In this document: one piece after another, positions 20,347 to 30,885 of the stretch
Layout: every line of letters starts with the position of its first letter
Position numbering within the stretch: the stretch's first letter is position 1
Source of the DNA: Liopterus haemorrhoidalis
Lineage: Eukaryota > Arthropoda > Insecta > Coleoptera > Dytiscidae
Direction of reading: 5' to 3'
Length of the DNA stretch: 64,000 bases
Assembly: GCA_963971575.1 (NCBI GenBank)
Contig: OZ020624.1
Location: 5,824,903-5,888,902, forward strand
The notes under the pieces: generated by a model
Databases searched by the model: none
Told to the model about the DNA's origin: nothing
What the model saw: the letters and a program-made list of their open reading frames with translations, nothing else
Position numbers and translations under genes: made by a program

Positions 20347-21150
20347 TGAAAAGTACATTTAAAAGACATTTTTTTGAGGAAATATTGAAGCAATATTTTA
20401 AAGAGGATATTATAAATAAAAAGTCCATTAATATTGTCATTTAACAGTTATTGATGATGTGCAAAGGATGAGTACACACACATACATCATATTAATTGAA
20501 ACTGTGATGTCAGGCAATAATTATATTAGCAAGCGACAGGACAGACTGATAAAAATAAATTGATTATGTCATTAAATTTGGGACATCCATAAATAAATGT
20601 TTTTTAATGAAATTTCAAATCGATTTAGTTCAAGATGTTTTCATTTTATGTTAATTAAGTTTTAACACGTTAAAATATCAGTAAGCATCTGAAACAAATT
20701 ATATTATTTTAATGGGTTTTATTAAAGAGAAACTTTTGGCAAGAAAAACAGAAACTGAAAACATATTTTCAGTAGAATTTTAATGGGTTTATATGAATGG
20801 GTAGAGTAAGAAACGAGAAAATGAGGAGGAGAATACAAATAAAATAAGATGCTTCATTAATCGAAGAAAAAAAGGTATTTGGTATAACCGCTATTATTTA
20901 TGAAGTTTCTTTATTTGCGTTTGGTTCTGTTTTACATAACGATTAGTTATTCTACATCCATGTGTCTCTCAGTAAGTAACATATAAACTAGGGTTATGTA
21001 TACATAACTAACTGCATTTAATGTTTGTTTGTAGACCTTGAATAAAGTTAGCGAATGGCTAACGATATATAGGCCTTATATGAAATAATTGTGGTTCCTA
21101 TCGACACAATATCCTCTTTTCCCAACTATCCAAGTATATATATATATATA
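20347..21150. other. AT-rich spacer
   Basis: No gene or repeat recognised; ends in a short (TA)n run at 21137-21152 that served as the mariner target. Confidence 0.5.
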
Positions 21151-21152
21151 TA

Positions 21153-22442
21153 TCAGGTCTACAAGTATGAAATGCGGATTTTTTTCAAACTTGCCGCGCA
21201 AACAGAGTGTATAGTTCAAAGTTTCAACACATATGGCGTTTTGTTAAGTTATCATTAAGTGTCAAATGCGTATAGGTTATAATTTCAAAAGTGATCATAT
21301 AGTTTTGTTTTACTGTGTTAAAAATGTCAAATTTTGTACCAAATAAAGAGTATTCGCGGACAGTACTACTGTTTTGTTTTCAATTGAAAAAAACTGCTGC
21401 TGAATCATACCGACTGCTTCGAGAAGCTTATGGTGAATATGCTCCATCGCAAGATACGTGTGAACGATGGTTTCGGCGTTTCAAAAGTGGTGACTTTGAT
21501 CTTACAGACAAAGAATATGGAAAACCTCCAAAAAAATAGATACAAGATACAAAATTGGAAACATTGCTACAGGAAGACGATAGTCAATTACAAAAACAAC
21601 TAGCAGAGCAGTTAGGCGTTAGTCAACAAGCTGTTTCCAATCGCCTACGAGAGATGGGTAAGATCCAGAAAATCGGTAGATGGGTTCCACATGCATTGAA
21701 TGAGAGGCAGGTGGAAAAACGCAAAAACACTTGTGAAATTTTGCTTGCACGATACAAAAGAAAGTCTTTTTTGCATCGTATCATTACTGGCGATGAAAAA
21801 TGGATTTATTTTGAAAATCCCAAACGCAAAAAATCATGGGTGAACCCAGGCTCACCATCCACATCAACTGCCAGACCGAATCGCTTTGGAAAAAAGACAA
21901 TGCTCTGTACTTGGTGGGACCAAAAGGGTGTGATCTATTATGAATTGTTAAAACCTGGTGAAACAGTTAATACCCAACGCTAACAACAACAACTGATCGT
22001 AATGAACCATTCGCTGCTCATAAAACAACCAGAATACGAAAGAAAACAGCACAAGGTAATCTTTCTTCACGATAACGGTCCATCACATAAGGCAAAAGCA
22101 GTTTGCAACAAATTGGAGGCACTCAAGTGGGAAGCGCTACCCCATGCCGCTTACTCACCAGACTTGGCACCTTCAGATTACCACTTGTTCGCATCGATGG
22201 GTCACGCACTTGCCGAGTAGCACTTTTGTTCATATGAAAATGTGAAAGAATGGCTAGATAAATGGTTTGCGGGGAAAGGGGAAGAGTTCAACTGGCGAGG
22301 TATTCACAAATTGTCTGAAAGATGGGAAAAATGTATAACCTCTAATGGAGCATACTTTGAATAAATAAACTTTTACTGTCCTTTTGAGTATAATGTGTTT
22401 TATTTAAAAAAAAAAATCAGCCTTTCATACTTGTATACCTGG
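21153..22442 (+). mobile_element. Full-length mariner transposon
   Basis: Termini CAGGTCTACAAGTATGAAA and the inverse of CAGGTATACAAGTATGAAA bound a 1290-bp element, with TA at 21151-21152 and 22443-22444. Length, TA target and coding content are those of a complete mariner. It lies in AT-rich sequence with no sign of secondary insertions. Confidence 0.93.
21324..22364 (+). pseudogene. Mariner transposase with three nonsense codons, no frameshift
   Basis: This is the cut-and-paste transposase that binds its terminal repeats and excises the element. One frame of 346 codons runs from ATG 21324 to TAA 22364, the full family length. N-terminal helix-turn-helix pair (residues 1-110) with QLKKTAAESYRLLREAYG; catalytic core with [15 protein letters not shown] (first Asp), FLHDNGPSHKA (second Asp), then 34 residues to YSPDLAPSDYHLF (third Asp), the D,D34D signature of mariner. 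Frame is broken only by point stops at 21537 (TAG), about 21981 (TAA) and about 22218 (TAG). The C-terminal ERWEKCITSNGAYFE is intact. It is a recently silenced copy or one with host-favoured inactivation. Confidence 0.93.
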
Positions 22443-22444
22443 TA

Positions 22445-23105
22445 ATATAATCGACAAATGACCATCTACGTTAAAGATATATTTATTTGGTAATCACGTA
22501 TATACAAAGAACCCTCTGGAGAGAATATATCCCACCTCAGAGTGACAGAGAGAAACACATATTGCAAGCAGCACTTTGCACAAGATTGAAACAAACACAT
22601 ACACAAATACACAAGTCTACTCCAGAACACAAGCTAAGTGATATTTAATCAAGTTAATTAAGGAACGCGCCTTGCGACGTTCCTATGTTTCGCGAGACGA
22701 GACATCTGTTGGAGACACCAGCAACGAGCGGGAAGGGATATACATCTGTGCTCCACAGACAGGTATCTAGCAAGAACGAGGATAATTAATAAAAACAAAT
22801 TACGAACATTGTACGGATGCATGAGATATGTACTTGGGAACAAGATTAAATATAAAAATAAAGGTATAAGCTGCGTTGGGATAACTGAACTCAGGAAGCA
22901 ACGTCGCCAATCGTACCATAAAAATTGTATTTAATAAGTATGTGCACCTTTGGCATTTAATTTGAGTTTTTGATCACGAAAAAAGAATATTATTTCTCGA
23001 GACAAAGAACTACATGAATGGTACACAAAAATAACGCAGGCCTACTACGGAAAAGTGTCATATATTGACACAATCGAGAAAAACGTATTACGTTTCAGTA
23101 TTTCT
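22445..23105. other. Spacer without recognised gene
   Basis: Mixed AT-rich text; a GC-richer patch at 22665-22770 contains no convincing domain. Confidence 0.4.
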
Positions 23106-23230
23106 CAAATATTTTAAAATAATTTCAAAGTAACTTTGTAATGCTTTATGCAAAAGTGCTTTTCATTAGTGTCGTAGAAGTACAATATAAAAAGAAAATT
23201 ATGTCATTTGTTTGTAAGTTATTCTACTGA

Positions 23231-23760
23231 TTAGATAGATATAGTTACTCTTACTTCTTCGGTCAGCCTGAAGTAAGATTCACCATCGACTTCCAAGTAC
23301 GCCATATATTTATGATCGTTTCGGTTGTCTTTAGCTATATGAACAACCTTTACCGTAGCTTTGTTGTTCAAACAATCATTTTGAGCTAATATTTTGTATT
23401 CCATGTCTTCAGGTTCTAGTTTCTCAGATAGGCCGAATATTTTAACTCGTGGAGCTTTCTTCTTTGGCACGGTTGCTACACAGTCTGTGCCTAACTTTTC
23501 GGTAACAGATTCTCTCAAGTTGTCTATTGCTTGTTGGTTCTTACATTCAATTGCTATCCCACCCTTGCTGATATTTCTTACACCTAGAACTGAGGCTGAT
23601 AGAGGGTCAATGTTTTTCCTAATGGCTTCTTTGGTAATATCACTTCTCTGGTCGGTTTTTTTTTGGTTTGATTACTAGGACAGGATCTGATTTAACTTTA
23701 GATTTTAGTTTGTTAGCATATTGTCACATAGGTAATCCTAGGTCAGGATTACGACATCTA
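23231..23760 (-). pseudogene. Gag-like ORF1 fragment of a non-LTR retrotransposon
   Basis: Minus-strand text reads AIRKNIDPLSASVLGVRNIS, GGIAIECKNQQAIDNLRESV, then PKKKAPRVKIFGL and a stretch on QNDCLNNKATVKVVHIAKDN ending in VRVTI. This layout (V...G.v.i.C.....L, then PR.ki.g.) matches the nucleic-acid-binding ORF1 of R1/TRAS-like and I-like elements, which packages element RNA. There is a frameshift in an A/T run near 23655. CCHC knuckles expected next are missing because the insert ends. No RT follows. Confidence 0.55.
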
Positions 23761-24069
23761 GACATTGTGACGGTCAGCTGTCTGATTAAAAACTATTCGT
23801 CAGCGTCTGACGTATGTGCCTGATTAAGAAATGCAACTATTGCAATTTTCATAATGAGGAAATATTTGTCATGACGAATGAATATTGGAACTGGGTTAAC
23901 TTTCGGTACTTAATAGATGGATGTCGAGAATATTGAGGTAGTAGAACATAGCCAACTCTACTGCACGTATTAGTCCTGGCCAACACGGGGTGGACCGAAG
24001 ACTTCCCCAACTCCATGGACCAATTGCAACATTATTTTGTAATTGTTATATACTTATTTAATAAATTTT

Positions 24070-24309
24070 TTATGTTGAAACCAGGAGTTGTGTCTGAATC
24101 AAACCACCCACGTGACAATATGACACAGCTTCACTTCGCATCTCGTTGTTTGTTTGAACATCTTCAGATATTTTTGCGATGAGTTTTTCGGTCGCTTCTG
24201 TTTTCCTGTGTAAATTCTCCTCGGTCCTCTGTACTTTTCTATCCACAACTTTAAGAGCCTCTTCCTGTCGACATATCTTCTCGTGAATTGCTTCCAACAG
24301 GTTTTTCAT
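24070..24309 (-). pseudogene. Coiled-coil frame, probably retroelement N-terminus
   Basis: A 79-codon frame rich in Glu, Lys, Arg and Leu (EKICRQEEALKVVDRKVQRT and following heptads) predicts a coiled coil, then SYCHVGGLIQTQLLVST and a stop. It lies within the insert flanked by 107-bp repeats, upstream of the gag-like fragment in the same orientation, so may be the start of the same ORF1 or a fragment of another retroelement. Not recognised with certainty. Confidence 0.35.
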
Positions 24310-24594
24310 GGACCGACCCTTACGTACGATGCAATCTCCGCAGAGCCAGCCAATGCACGCATTCGTCGTTATGAACTTCCATTCATTATCAAATTTTTTA
24401 AAATAATTTCAAAGTAACTTTGTAATGCTTTATGCAAAAGTGCTTTTCATTAGTGTCGTAGAAGTACAATATAAAAAGAAAATTATGTCATTTGTTTTTT
24501 TTTTTATTTTTTTTTTTGGCTTTTTTTGGTTTAAGCAACTATGGTCATTAAATCATAGAATTTTAAACCTTAAAACTATCTCATGGCAAGACTA

Positions 24595-24790
24595 GATAAC
24601 AAACTATGTGAGGCATGTGATGAACAACTCACCGTTAACTACATACTAATTAACTGTCAACTCTACACTAACTTATGTATAAACTACAATTTACAACAAG
24701 ATCTTAAAGACATCTTAAGACTCAACAATGACCAATAACATACTCAATTTCTTACAGGCAACCAATAATCGCCATCTAATATAAGTTTTT
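24595..24790 (+). pseudogene. Retrotransposon C-terminal zinc-knuckle fragment
   Basis: The plus frame reads KLCEACDEQLTVNYILINCQLYTN, in the C-x2-C ... C form seen after the RNase H domain of Jockey/R1-group elements. It ends in AT-rich tail sequence with a T-run at about 24787. It faces the opposite way to the large RT/RNase H relic beside it. Confidence 0.5.
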
Positions 24791-24928
24791 TTTTTAAGTA
24801 GACTTTATTTTACGACGGTTCAACAACTTGGTTTTTAGCGTCTTACATGTTACAAAATACTTATTTCTAAATTACATGTAGTTTTCTTATTTAATACTTA
24901 GGAGTGTAGTATTACTTTATAAATATAT

Positions 24929-26485
24929 TTAAATTTGTTGGATAAGTTTTGAGTCTGTCAGATAGTTCCATAGGTTACTGATGGCCTCGGGTGTGTTCTT
25001 CAGTGCTTCTCTTAAGTTGTCTGGTATGCTGTATTTCTGGCGAACGGGCCTATACTTCTCACATTCGGTGATGATATGTTCTACTGTCGTAATTTCATTG
25101 CAATGATCGCAGATATTGGCGTTGCTTCCATTTAGAAGGTGTTCATGAGTAATTTTTGTGTGGCCAATTTGCAGTCTTGTAAGGGTCGTTTGCGTTTTTC
25201 GGTCACAGGTAATGTTCCATATATTAACGTCATCTTTGATATTTCGTAGTTTATTGCTGTTATCTATTCTGTGCCATCTTTGCAGCTGTTCCTTGTAACT
25301 GGTTTTTGAAATAATTTCGAACACGTACTCTTGTGGGATGGTTGGCTTTGCTTGTGGTACATCATTTTCTGTCCTGAGGAACTGATCAATTTCTTCGTTA
25401 CCAGGGATGCCCTTGTGGCTTGGGATCCAGAGAAGAGTTATTTTGTATCCTAAATTTAGCTGGGTGTTATGGATTAATTCTTGGATATCCTGTATGCTTT
25501 TTTCCTTGGTTTTTGTGTTCATGATATCTGTTATGGCGTTTAGGGCATCTGTGCATACGATAAACGTATTTGTGGAAGCGTTAGTACTTATAACTTCTAT
25601 AGCCATTTTTATGCTTGTTATTTCAGCGATTTTGATTGTTGTTTCTGAAGGAAGACTGTAGCATTTGGTGATGGAGTTAGTCTTGAATCCTACGATGTAT
25701 TTATCACGGTGTTGAGAGGCGTCGGTGTAGTAATAGGCTGCGTTTTCTGGTTGTTCTTCGCAGATTTTCTTGAACTCTTCCACGTATTTGGTGTTAGTCG
25801 TGGAACTTTTCTTAAACTTGTTGAGTCGAAGGTTTACAGATGGTACTTGTATGGTCCAGGGGGGCAAGCTATGGTGAGTGGTTGCATCTATCATGTTGAG
25901 GTTGAGGTTTAGGTCTTTAAGGCTATTGTAGATGGTTTTCTGGATAGGTGTTTTACATCTTGGGATTATTTTTCTATTAGGATTTTGCTCGAATAAAGAA
26001 TTGAAAGTTAAGTGTTTAGGGTTAGTGGCTATTTTGGCAGCATATTTTGTAATTAGCATTTTTCTTCTGCTCTCTAGGTCGGTTTCTCCTGCCTCATTGA
26101 GGATACTACTTATTGGACTCGTTCGAATAGCCATAGGAGCTATTCGTAATGCTGAGTTTTGTATGATTTTTAGTTTTTGGAGGATGCTTGGTTTGGCTGT
26201 TCCATATATTATACTTCCGTAATCTAACTTTGAGCGCACTACCGCTTTATATAACATTAGCAAGGTTTTTTTATCGGCTCCCCATTCATAATGTCCAGTT
26301 GTTTTCATCAGGTTGATACGTTGATTACAGTCTTTGCGTAAGTCTTCAATGTACCAATTGAGTTTCTGGGTACCAAGTACCAAGGGGTTTCCAATTGAGT
26401 TTCTGGTCGAATGTAAGTCCAAGGAATTTTTTGGTGGGTACAAATTTGATTGGAACGTTAAGTTTAAACAGTAATAATGTACCAA
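24929..26485 (-). pseudogene. Non-LTR retrotransposon RT thumb plus RNase H, long open frame
   Basis: An uninterrupted 518-codon frame covers the C-terminal part of an R1/I/LOA-group polyprotein. RT thumb: LLMLYKAVVRSKLDYGSIIY (about residues 105-125) and ILQKLKIIQNSALRI. RNase H: YYTDASQHRDKYIVG (Asp), IAEITSIKMAIEVI (Glu), FIVCTDALNAI (Asp) and LLWIPSHKGIPGNEEID (His, Asp), all active-site residues present. Zinc knuckle: CDHCNEITTVEHIITECEKY. RNase H would remove template RNA during target-primed reverse transcription. Fingers and palm are missing. Near the N-terminus CCAATTGAGTTTCTGG occurs twice 36 bp apart (about 26355 and 26391), a small duplication that keeps frame but disrupts the RT sequence. 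5'-truncated and inactive, though the open frame suggests a young copy. Confidence 0.88.
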
Positions 26486-26614
26486 TATACCAATTATGTA
26501 ACCACAGTAATTTCAGACACAAATAGCCAAGCAGCTGATGAGTCTTTAAATAAATATACGAGGTTTGCCTTTTATATTTCGGGATTTGAGATCAAAAACA
26601 ATTATTTATCACAA

Positions 26615-27870
26615 AAGTGGCTTTAATGTTTTTGTATGCGTTTGACCCAATTTTCGAAGCACTTTTTCCACTCCAATTGAGACTTTTTCCACTGCGATTG
26701 TCAAATTATGTGGGATCCAACGCGAACAAATCATTTTGACGGCCAAATGTTCATGCAATAGTATGCTGGTCCCACTAATGCCCAAAGATATCTCAATCTC
26801 ACGATAAGTCACATGACGATCTTGCAGTATCAGTTCACGTACAGCATCAATGTTTTCCGGAATAACAACCGATTTTGGACGACCTTCACGAAATTCCTCC
26901 TTAACGCTACGTACAACCCCCCGAGAATATTAGTTTCTTATAGAAAACTAACAATCTGAAATAAAATTAGTGACAATCTATACATCAAACTTTGCACATA
27001 ATTTTTATCTATCTAATAGGATATTTTTGATTGTATTAAAAATTATTGTAAAAATGTTATTGCTAAATAACTTAAAAATAGGTATTACACAACAATGTTC
27101 TGTAATTTTTTAAATATATTTGTGGGTTTTAAATAATTTTTATAATTATATAGTTTTGTGTAGAAATGTTCAAATAATACGTTAACATTGTTTTCGACAT
27201 GATTGTTTATAGTTTAGAGCCTTCGTCGAAAAATATTATACTTGATGATAATGAAATGCCACTTGGTACAAGTATTCTTTACATAAAATGGAACATTTTT
27301 ATCTGCCGCACCTATATTGAGAACCGCGGCAGATTCGAGGTGGCGGCAAATGTAGATTACCAAGTACAATAACTATAAGTAATTTTCACAATAGAAAAAA
27401 TTATCTCCAAACATATTTGTAGAATGAAGCTTTAGCTACAATTTGCCGCATGGTACACAAATATGCGTCGAATGGTTTACAAGATGGCGTCTATAACGCA
27501 AGTTGTTTATTTACAATTACATGACAGTTCTGTTGCCAATTAAAAATATCCTATTAGGTAGATAAAAATTCGCTGAAAATTTTGATGTATAGATTGTTAC
27601 TAATTTTATTTCAGGTTGTTAGTCTTGTATAGGAAACTGTACGGTTGTGCGCACCCTTAAGCGAACTACGGCCACAATTGAAGTCGGCAAACCATCAATA
27701 AACAATAGTCCTAGATGGCGCTTTATCGTCAAAAGTCGAATTAAGTTCATCGTTGTTGAGTTAATCCACGTCGAAAGTTGTAAAAAGTAATCGCTCGAAA
27801 ATGTTCCCGATTTAATTCCAATTTTAGCCGAGATGATTTTTTTCAAGTTACTGAAAACAACACAAATTGC
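26615..27870 (-). pseudogene. Mariner transposase remnants (N-terminus and extreme C-terminus)
   Basis: Minus-strand pieces: NNDELNSTFDDKAPSRTIVY (27.75-27.70 kb) then NCGRSSLK up to the TTAA; after the MITE, EEFREGRPKSVVIPENIDAV, LQDRHVTYREIEISLGIS and ICSRWIPHNLTIA. The coding text then jumps to EWKKCFENWVKRIQKH, normally the last residues of the protein. The whole DDE catalytic core is deleted. The paired helix-turn-helix DNA-binding region is the part left. Excising the MITE plus one TTAA restores the phase across the RSSLK-EEF junction. Confidence 0.85.
26905..27656 (+). mobile_element. TTAA-flanked MITE with long inverted repeats, copy 1
   Basis: TTAA at 26901-26904 and 27657-27660 borders a 752-bp element. 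Its ends (GCTACGTACAACCCC and inverse of GGGTGCGCACAACC) continue as inverted repeats of roughly 140 bp containing GTTTCTTATA, ATCTATACATCAAA and ATCTAATAGGATATTTTT. The middle includes GGCAGATTCGAGGTGGCGGC. It splits the mariner transposase. TTAA targets are used by piggyBac and some Sola elements; superfamily not decided. Confidence 0.9.
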
Positions 27871-28115
27871 GCTCGTACATAAAAACGTTCTGAGTACGTA
27901 TACCGTCAAAAATGTAAAACTTTACGATAGAAGCGTCAGTTGCCAGATGGCAGCACTAGTTTAGCGCAATCCCGAGATATAAGGAGCAACCCACGTAATT
28001 AAAAAAAATGGACAATGTTTACAATATCCCCCTTCAAACTCTATACAGATGGCAGCACATAACGACTACATTAAATAATTCAAGAATTGTCAGTGGCTCT
28101 AAATCAAACGTTTCT

Positions 28116-28240
28116 GGAAGCGAGCTAACCATCTTCTAGTTTAATGACAAAACACTATCTTAGGTTAGGTTAGGTTAGTAAGTGTTTGGTTAGAAGAAGC
28201 CGAGCGAAGCGAGCTACCCATCTTCTAGTTTAATGACATA
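28116..28240 (+). repeat. TTAGG-containing 88-bp repeat, one and a half units
   Basis: Contains TTAGGTTAGGTTAGGTTAG followed by GTTTGGTTAGAAGAAGCC, GAGCGAAGCGAGCTACCC and CATCTTCTAGTTTAATGAC. The same unit forms a five-copy array at 59482-59926, and both loci continue into CACCTGTTTAGAATC and TTGAACAAAT, so this is a dispersed element, not chance telomere-like text. Confidence 0.8.
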
Positions 28241-29380
28241 AATAAAAGTTCTGCACAGTCCCACCTGTTTAGAATCTCTGTATATTGAACAAATGACGTG
28301 TGTGTGATGCATGCACAGTGTGCAGTGGGATGTTGTAAATCTACACCAAAAAAATAAATAAATAAATAAAATAAATACGTATATTATCATTTGAAAATTT
28401 TACTTGTTAAATATTTAAATGTTTAAATTTTACCTGTTATATATGTGGTAATTTACACTGACTTGGTAAAAAAATTCCAAAATAGTAAAATTTGGACTTG
28501 GTCACACAGTAAGCCCACGATAACTATTGCTGCTATGTAAATTAAATTTTAGTTTTAGAGCGTCGTGCTGTAACTATATAGAATAAAAGCATGGTTATTG
28601 TTATTATAGTTTTGCAATAAATGCAAAAATCCTCTTTTCAGAAGTTTTTCTTATAATTTATAAAGTTTAAAATTTAAAATTATTCTAAATCTATAGACGT
28701 AACATGTATTTAAATCTCTTTACAAGCAGCTTGCTTTAAAATCTCTCTATATTATGTCGTTATATGCAGGAAAAGTTAGATAAGAACTTTTAAATTTTGT
28801 ATTCTTGCCTCAAGACAAGAAACTTCATACACTCTACCGTAAAATACTTGTAGAATAAAACCAAGAATTTACTGAAACGAGCAGCAAAAGGAATTTTGTG
28901 GTTAAAAGAAAATATACACACATCAAAATGGTCCAAGGATATTGAATTGGACAATGAATTACCTAAAGGTATGTTCAGAGCTATTAAATTAGTAGACTGT
29001 GGACTATATCTTGTGCACTGTTGATTATCACTACAAGTTTATCATATGGTAAGGCGAGCAACCATTCAGAGCTTTAAGTTGTACATTGTCGATTGTGAAT
29101 CGTTTTCTAAACGTTGTAGTTAATGAGTTATTTTAATGAGACTGATATATAAACACATTAGCTATCTCAGTCTACATCGGAGAGAACGGTCATATTTATT
29201 TATTGAAATAAAGGACACTCCAGACCAAAGGTCCCAAATGTGCCCATAGTCCCATACAAGTTTTACTACCTTAAGTTAATCTTATACTATAATATAATAA
29301 AATAATGTTATGTTCAGCTCATTTGGTTTTTGTTTACATATATGTATCAAATATACAATTACATGGACATATGTATTATG
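28241..29380. other. AT-rich spacer
   Basis: An (AAAT)n stretch at 28346-28372; nothing else recognised. Confidence 0.45.
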
Positions 29381-29381
29381 T

Positions 29382-30206
29382 ATGACTTTACATCTAGTTA
29401 TGTCAATGTAACATCTGGCGTTCCACAGGGTTCACGCTTAGGACCACTGCTCTTCTTGATTTATATCAATGACGTTAATCAAGTAATAAAAAATTCCGAC
29501 TTTCTTCTTTTTGCAGACGATTTGAAAATTTATCGAAAAATACAGTCTTTATCTGATGCCAATCTTCTTCAAAATGACATAGATAATATTCATAACTACT
29601 GTACCACGAATAAATTATTCCTTAATTACGATAAATGCTCTATAATTTCTTTTACTAGAGTTCATGGTAGAAATTTATTCAACTACAATTTTGAAGGTAC
29701 TGTCATCACAAGAACTGATGTTGTAAGAGACTTAGGCATTCTATTTGACTCCAAACTGTCATTTGATCCCCATGTAAATAATATCACACCAAAGGCCTTC
29801 AAAATGCTTTATCATTAGGTCAACTAAAGATTTCACATCAACTGCAGCCCTTAAGTCATTATACTTTGCCTATGTTCAGAGTAATCTTCAATTTGTCTCT
29901 GTCATTTCTATTTATATAAATCAAATTGAACGTATTGAAAAAAAAAAATCCTTAAATACTTATGCTTCAAAAATAATTACAACTATATCAATTATAATAG
30001 CCATACAAATACTCAATGACGAAAACCCGGATGAAACCTGGATGAAGAACATACTAAATAAAAGACTGTAAATGACGTAAAATTTAAAAAAAATGTACTG
30101 TACATATAATAATTGCACACTGTTTGCTACTAGAAAATGTAAATGTATGAAAATTTTAACACCGCAAGGTGAAAAATAAATCTTTTCTACTTACTACTAC
30201 TACAAC
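29382..30206 (+). pseudogene. Non-LTR reverse transcriptase (CR1/Jockey group), 5'-truncated
   Basis: The frame begins FTSSYVNVTSGVPQGSRLGP (palm motif B), with LLFLIYINDV, DFLLFADDLKIY (catalytic Asp pair) and DVVRDLGILFDSKLSFDPHV. It stops at 29816; a frame change then gives decayed thumb sequence with further stops, and a 3' UTR with ACACCGCAAGGTG and AATAAA ending in a (CTA)n-type tail at about 30190-30206. Fingers, motif A and endonuclease are missing, so it cannot be active. The 3' microsatellite tail marks the true 3' end of the insertion. Confidence 0.85.
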
Positions 30207-30534
30207 TGAGTGACTATTCTATTACAGGGCTAATATATTACAGGAGCGCATATAATGCAGTACAAATTCCTTAAAATTTGCCAAATAATAGATAATGGAT
30301 CTCTTTTAATGCAGACAGTCATAAATTAGTGCTATTTATTTGTTATTCCTGCGATTATTTTTCGATGGGTTGCTGGCTATAGTGTGGATCATTAAATAAA
30401 GCTGCCACAGTGATCAGAACGTCCAGTAGACGACAAGTATGTTCATATATTATTGTAAAGATAGTATTTCAATCATTTTTTTATAGGTATTTTCTTCTTT
30501 GTATTTTGAAAAGCTTTTTTCGCCCGAGTTCTAT

Positions 30535-30645
30535 CGGTGATTGCAAAAATTCGTGTCCGATTTGAAATAAAATTAAATAAAACACATTTTCGTGGAAAAA
30601 CATTTTTATTAATCAGTAATGTACTCCCCATCATTTTCTATATAG
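30535..30645 (-). pseudogene. Possible mariner C-terminal scrap
   Basis: Minus text YIENDGEYITD followed by two stops, then CGGACACGAATTTTTGCAATCACC, resembles the end and terminal repeat of mariners related to SETMAR. Too short for certainty. Confidence 0.3.
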
Positions 30646-30885
30646 TAGATTCTTAGAGAATAGATCTGCAAAATACCTGTCAAGAGACCTCAAGAGTCCC
30701 CAGTTAGCCAATCACGAGAAACTTAGGAAAAATGACGTCACAGTGTTACCCAGGTCACTAACACACACTTGCTAATTATATATGTAAGTACGATAAATAA
30801 TTGGTCCAGTCTAAATGTCACACTGATCACGTGGATTTCATATATATAACCGGGGGTCTAGAACGGAGAACTTACCTACTCTTAT

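Larger units (their letters stand above)
23106..24497. repeat. 107-bp direct repeats flanking a 1.2-kb insert
   Basis: The stretch 23106-23212 is repeated almost without change at 24390-24497 (both contain GTAACTTTGTAATGCTTTATG and GTGTCGTAGAAGTACAATA). The insert between them carries retroelement gag-like frames. The repeats could be an unusually long target-site duplication, degenerate LTRs, or a tandem duplication later interrupted. Confidence 0.8.
26559..27995 (-). mobile_element. Mariner (mori/vertumnana-like), internally deleted and split by a MITE
   Basis: Ends CGAGGTTTGCC and GGAGCAACCCACG, extending to TATTTCGGGATT-type inverted repeats, are flanked by TA (26557-26558 and 27996-27997). 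After removal of the 752-bp MITE only about 0.68 kb of mariner remains, about half the normal 1.3 kb. Confidence 0.85.

Noticed and set aside
24509..24530. T-run near 24.5 kb as a Pol III terminator of a nearby RNA gene
   Set aside because: No Pol III boxes upstream; poly-T runs are common across the window and here likely mark retroelement tails.
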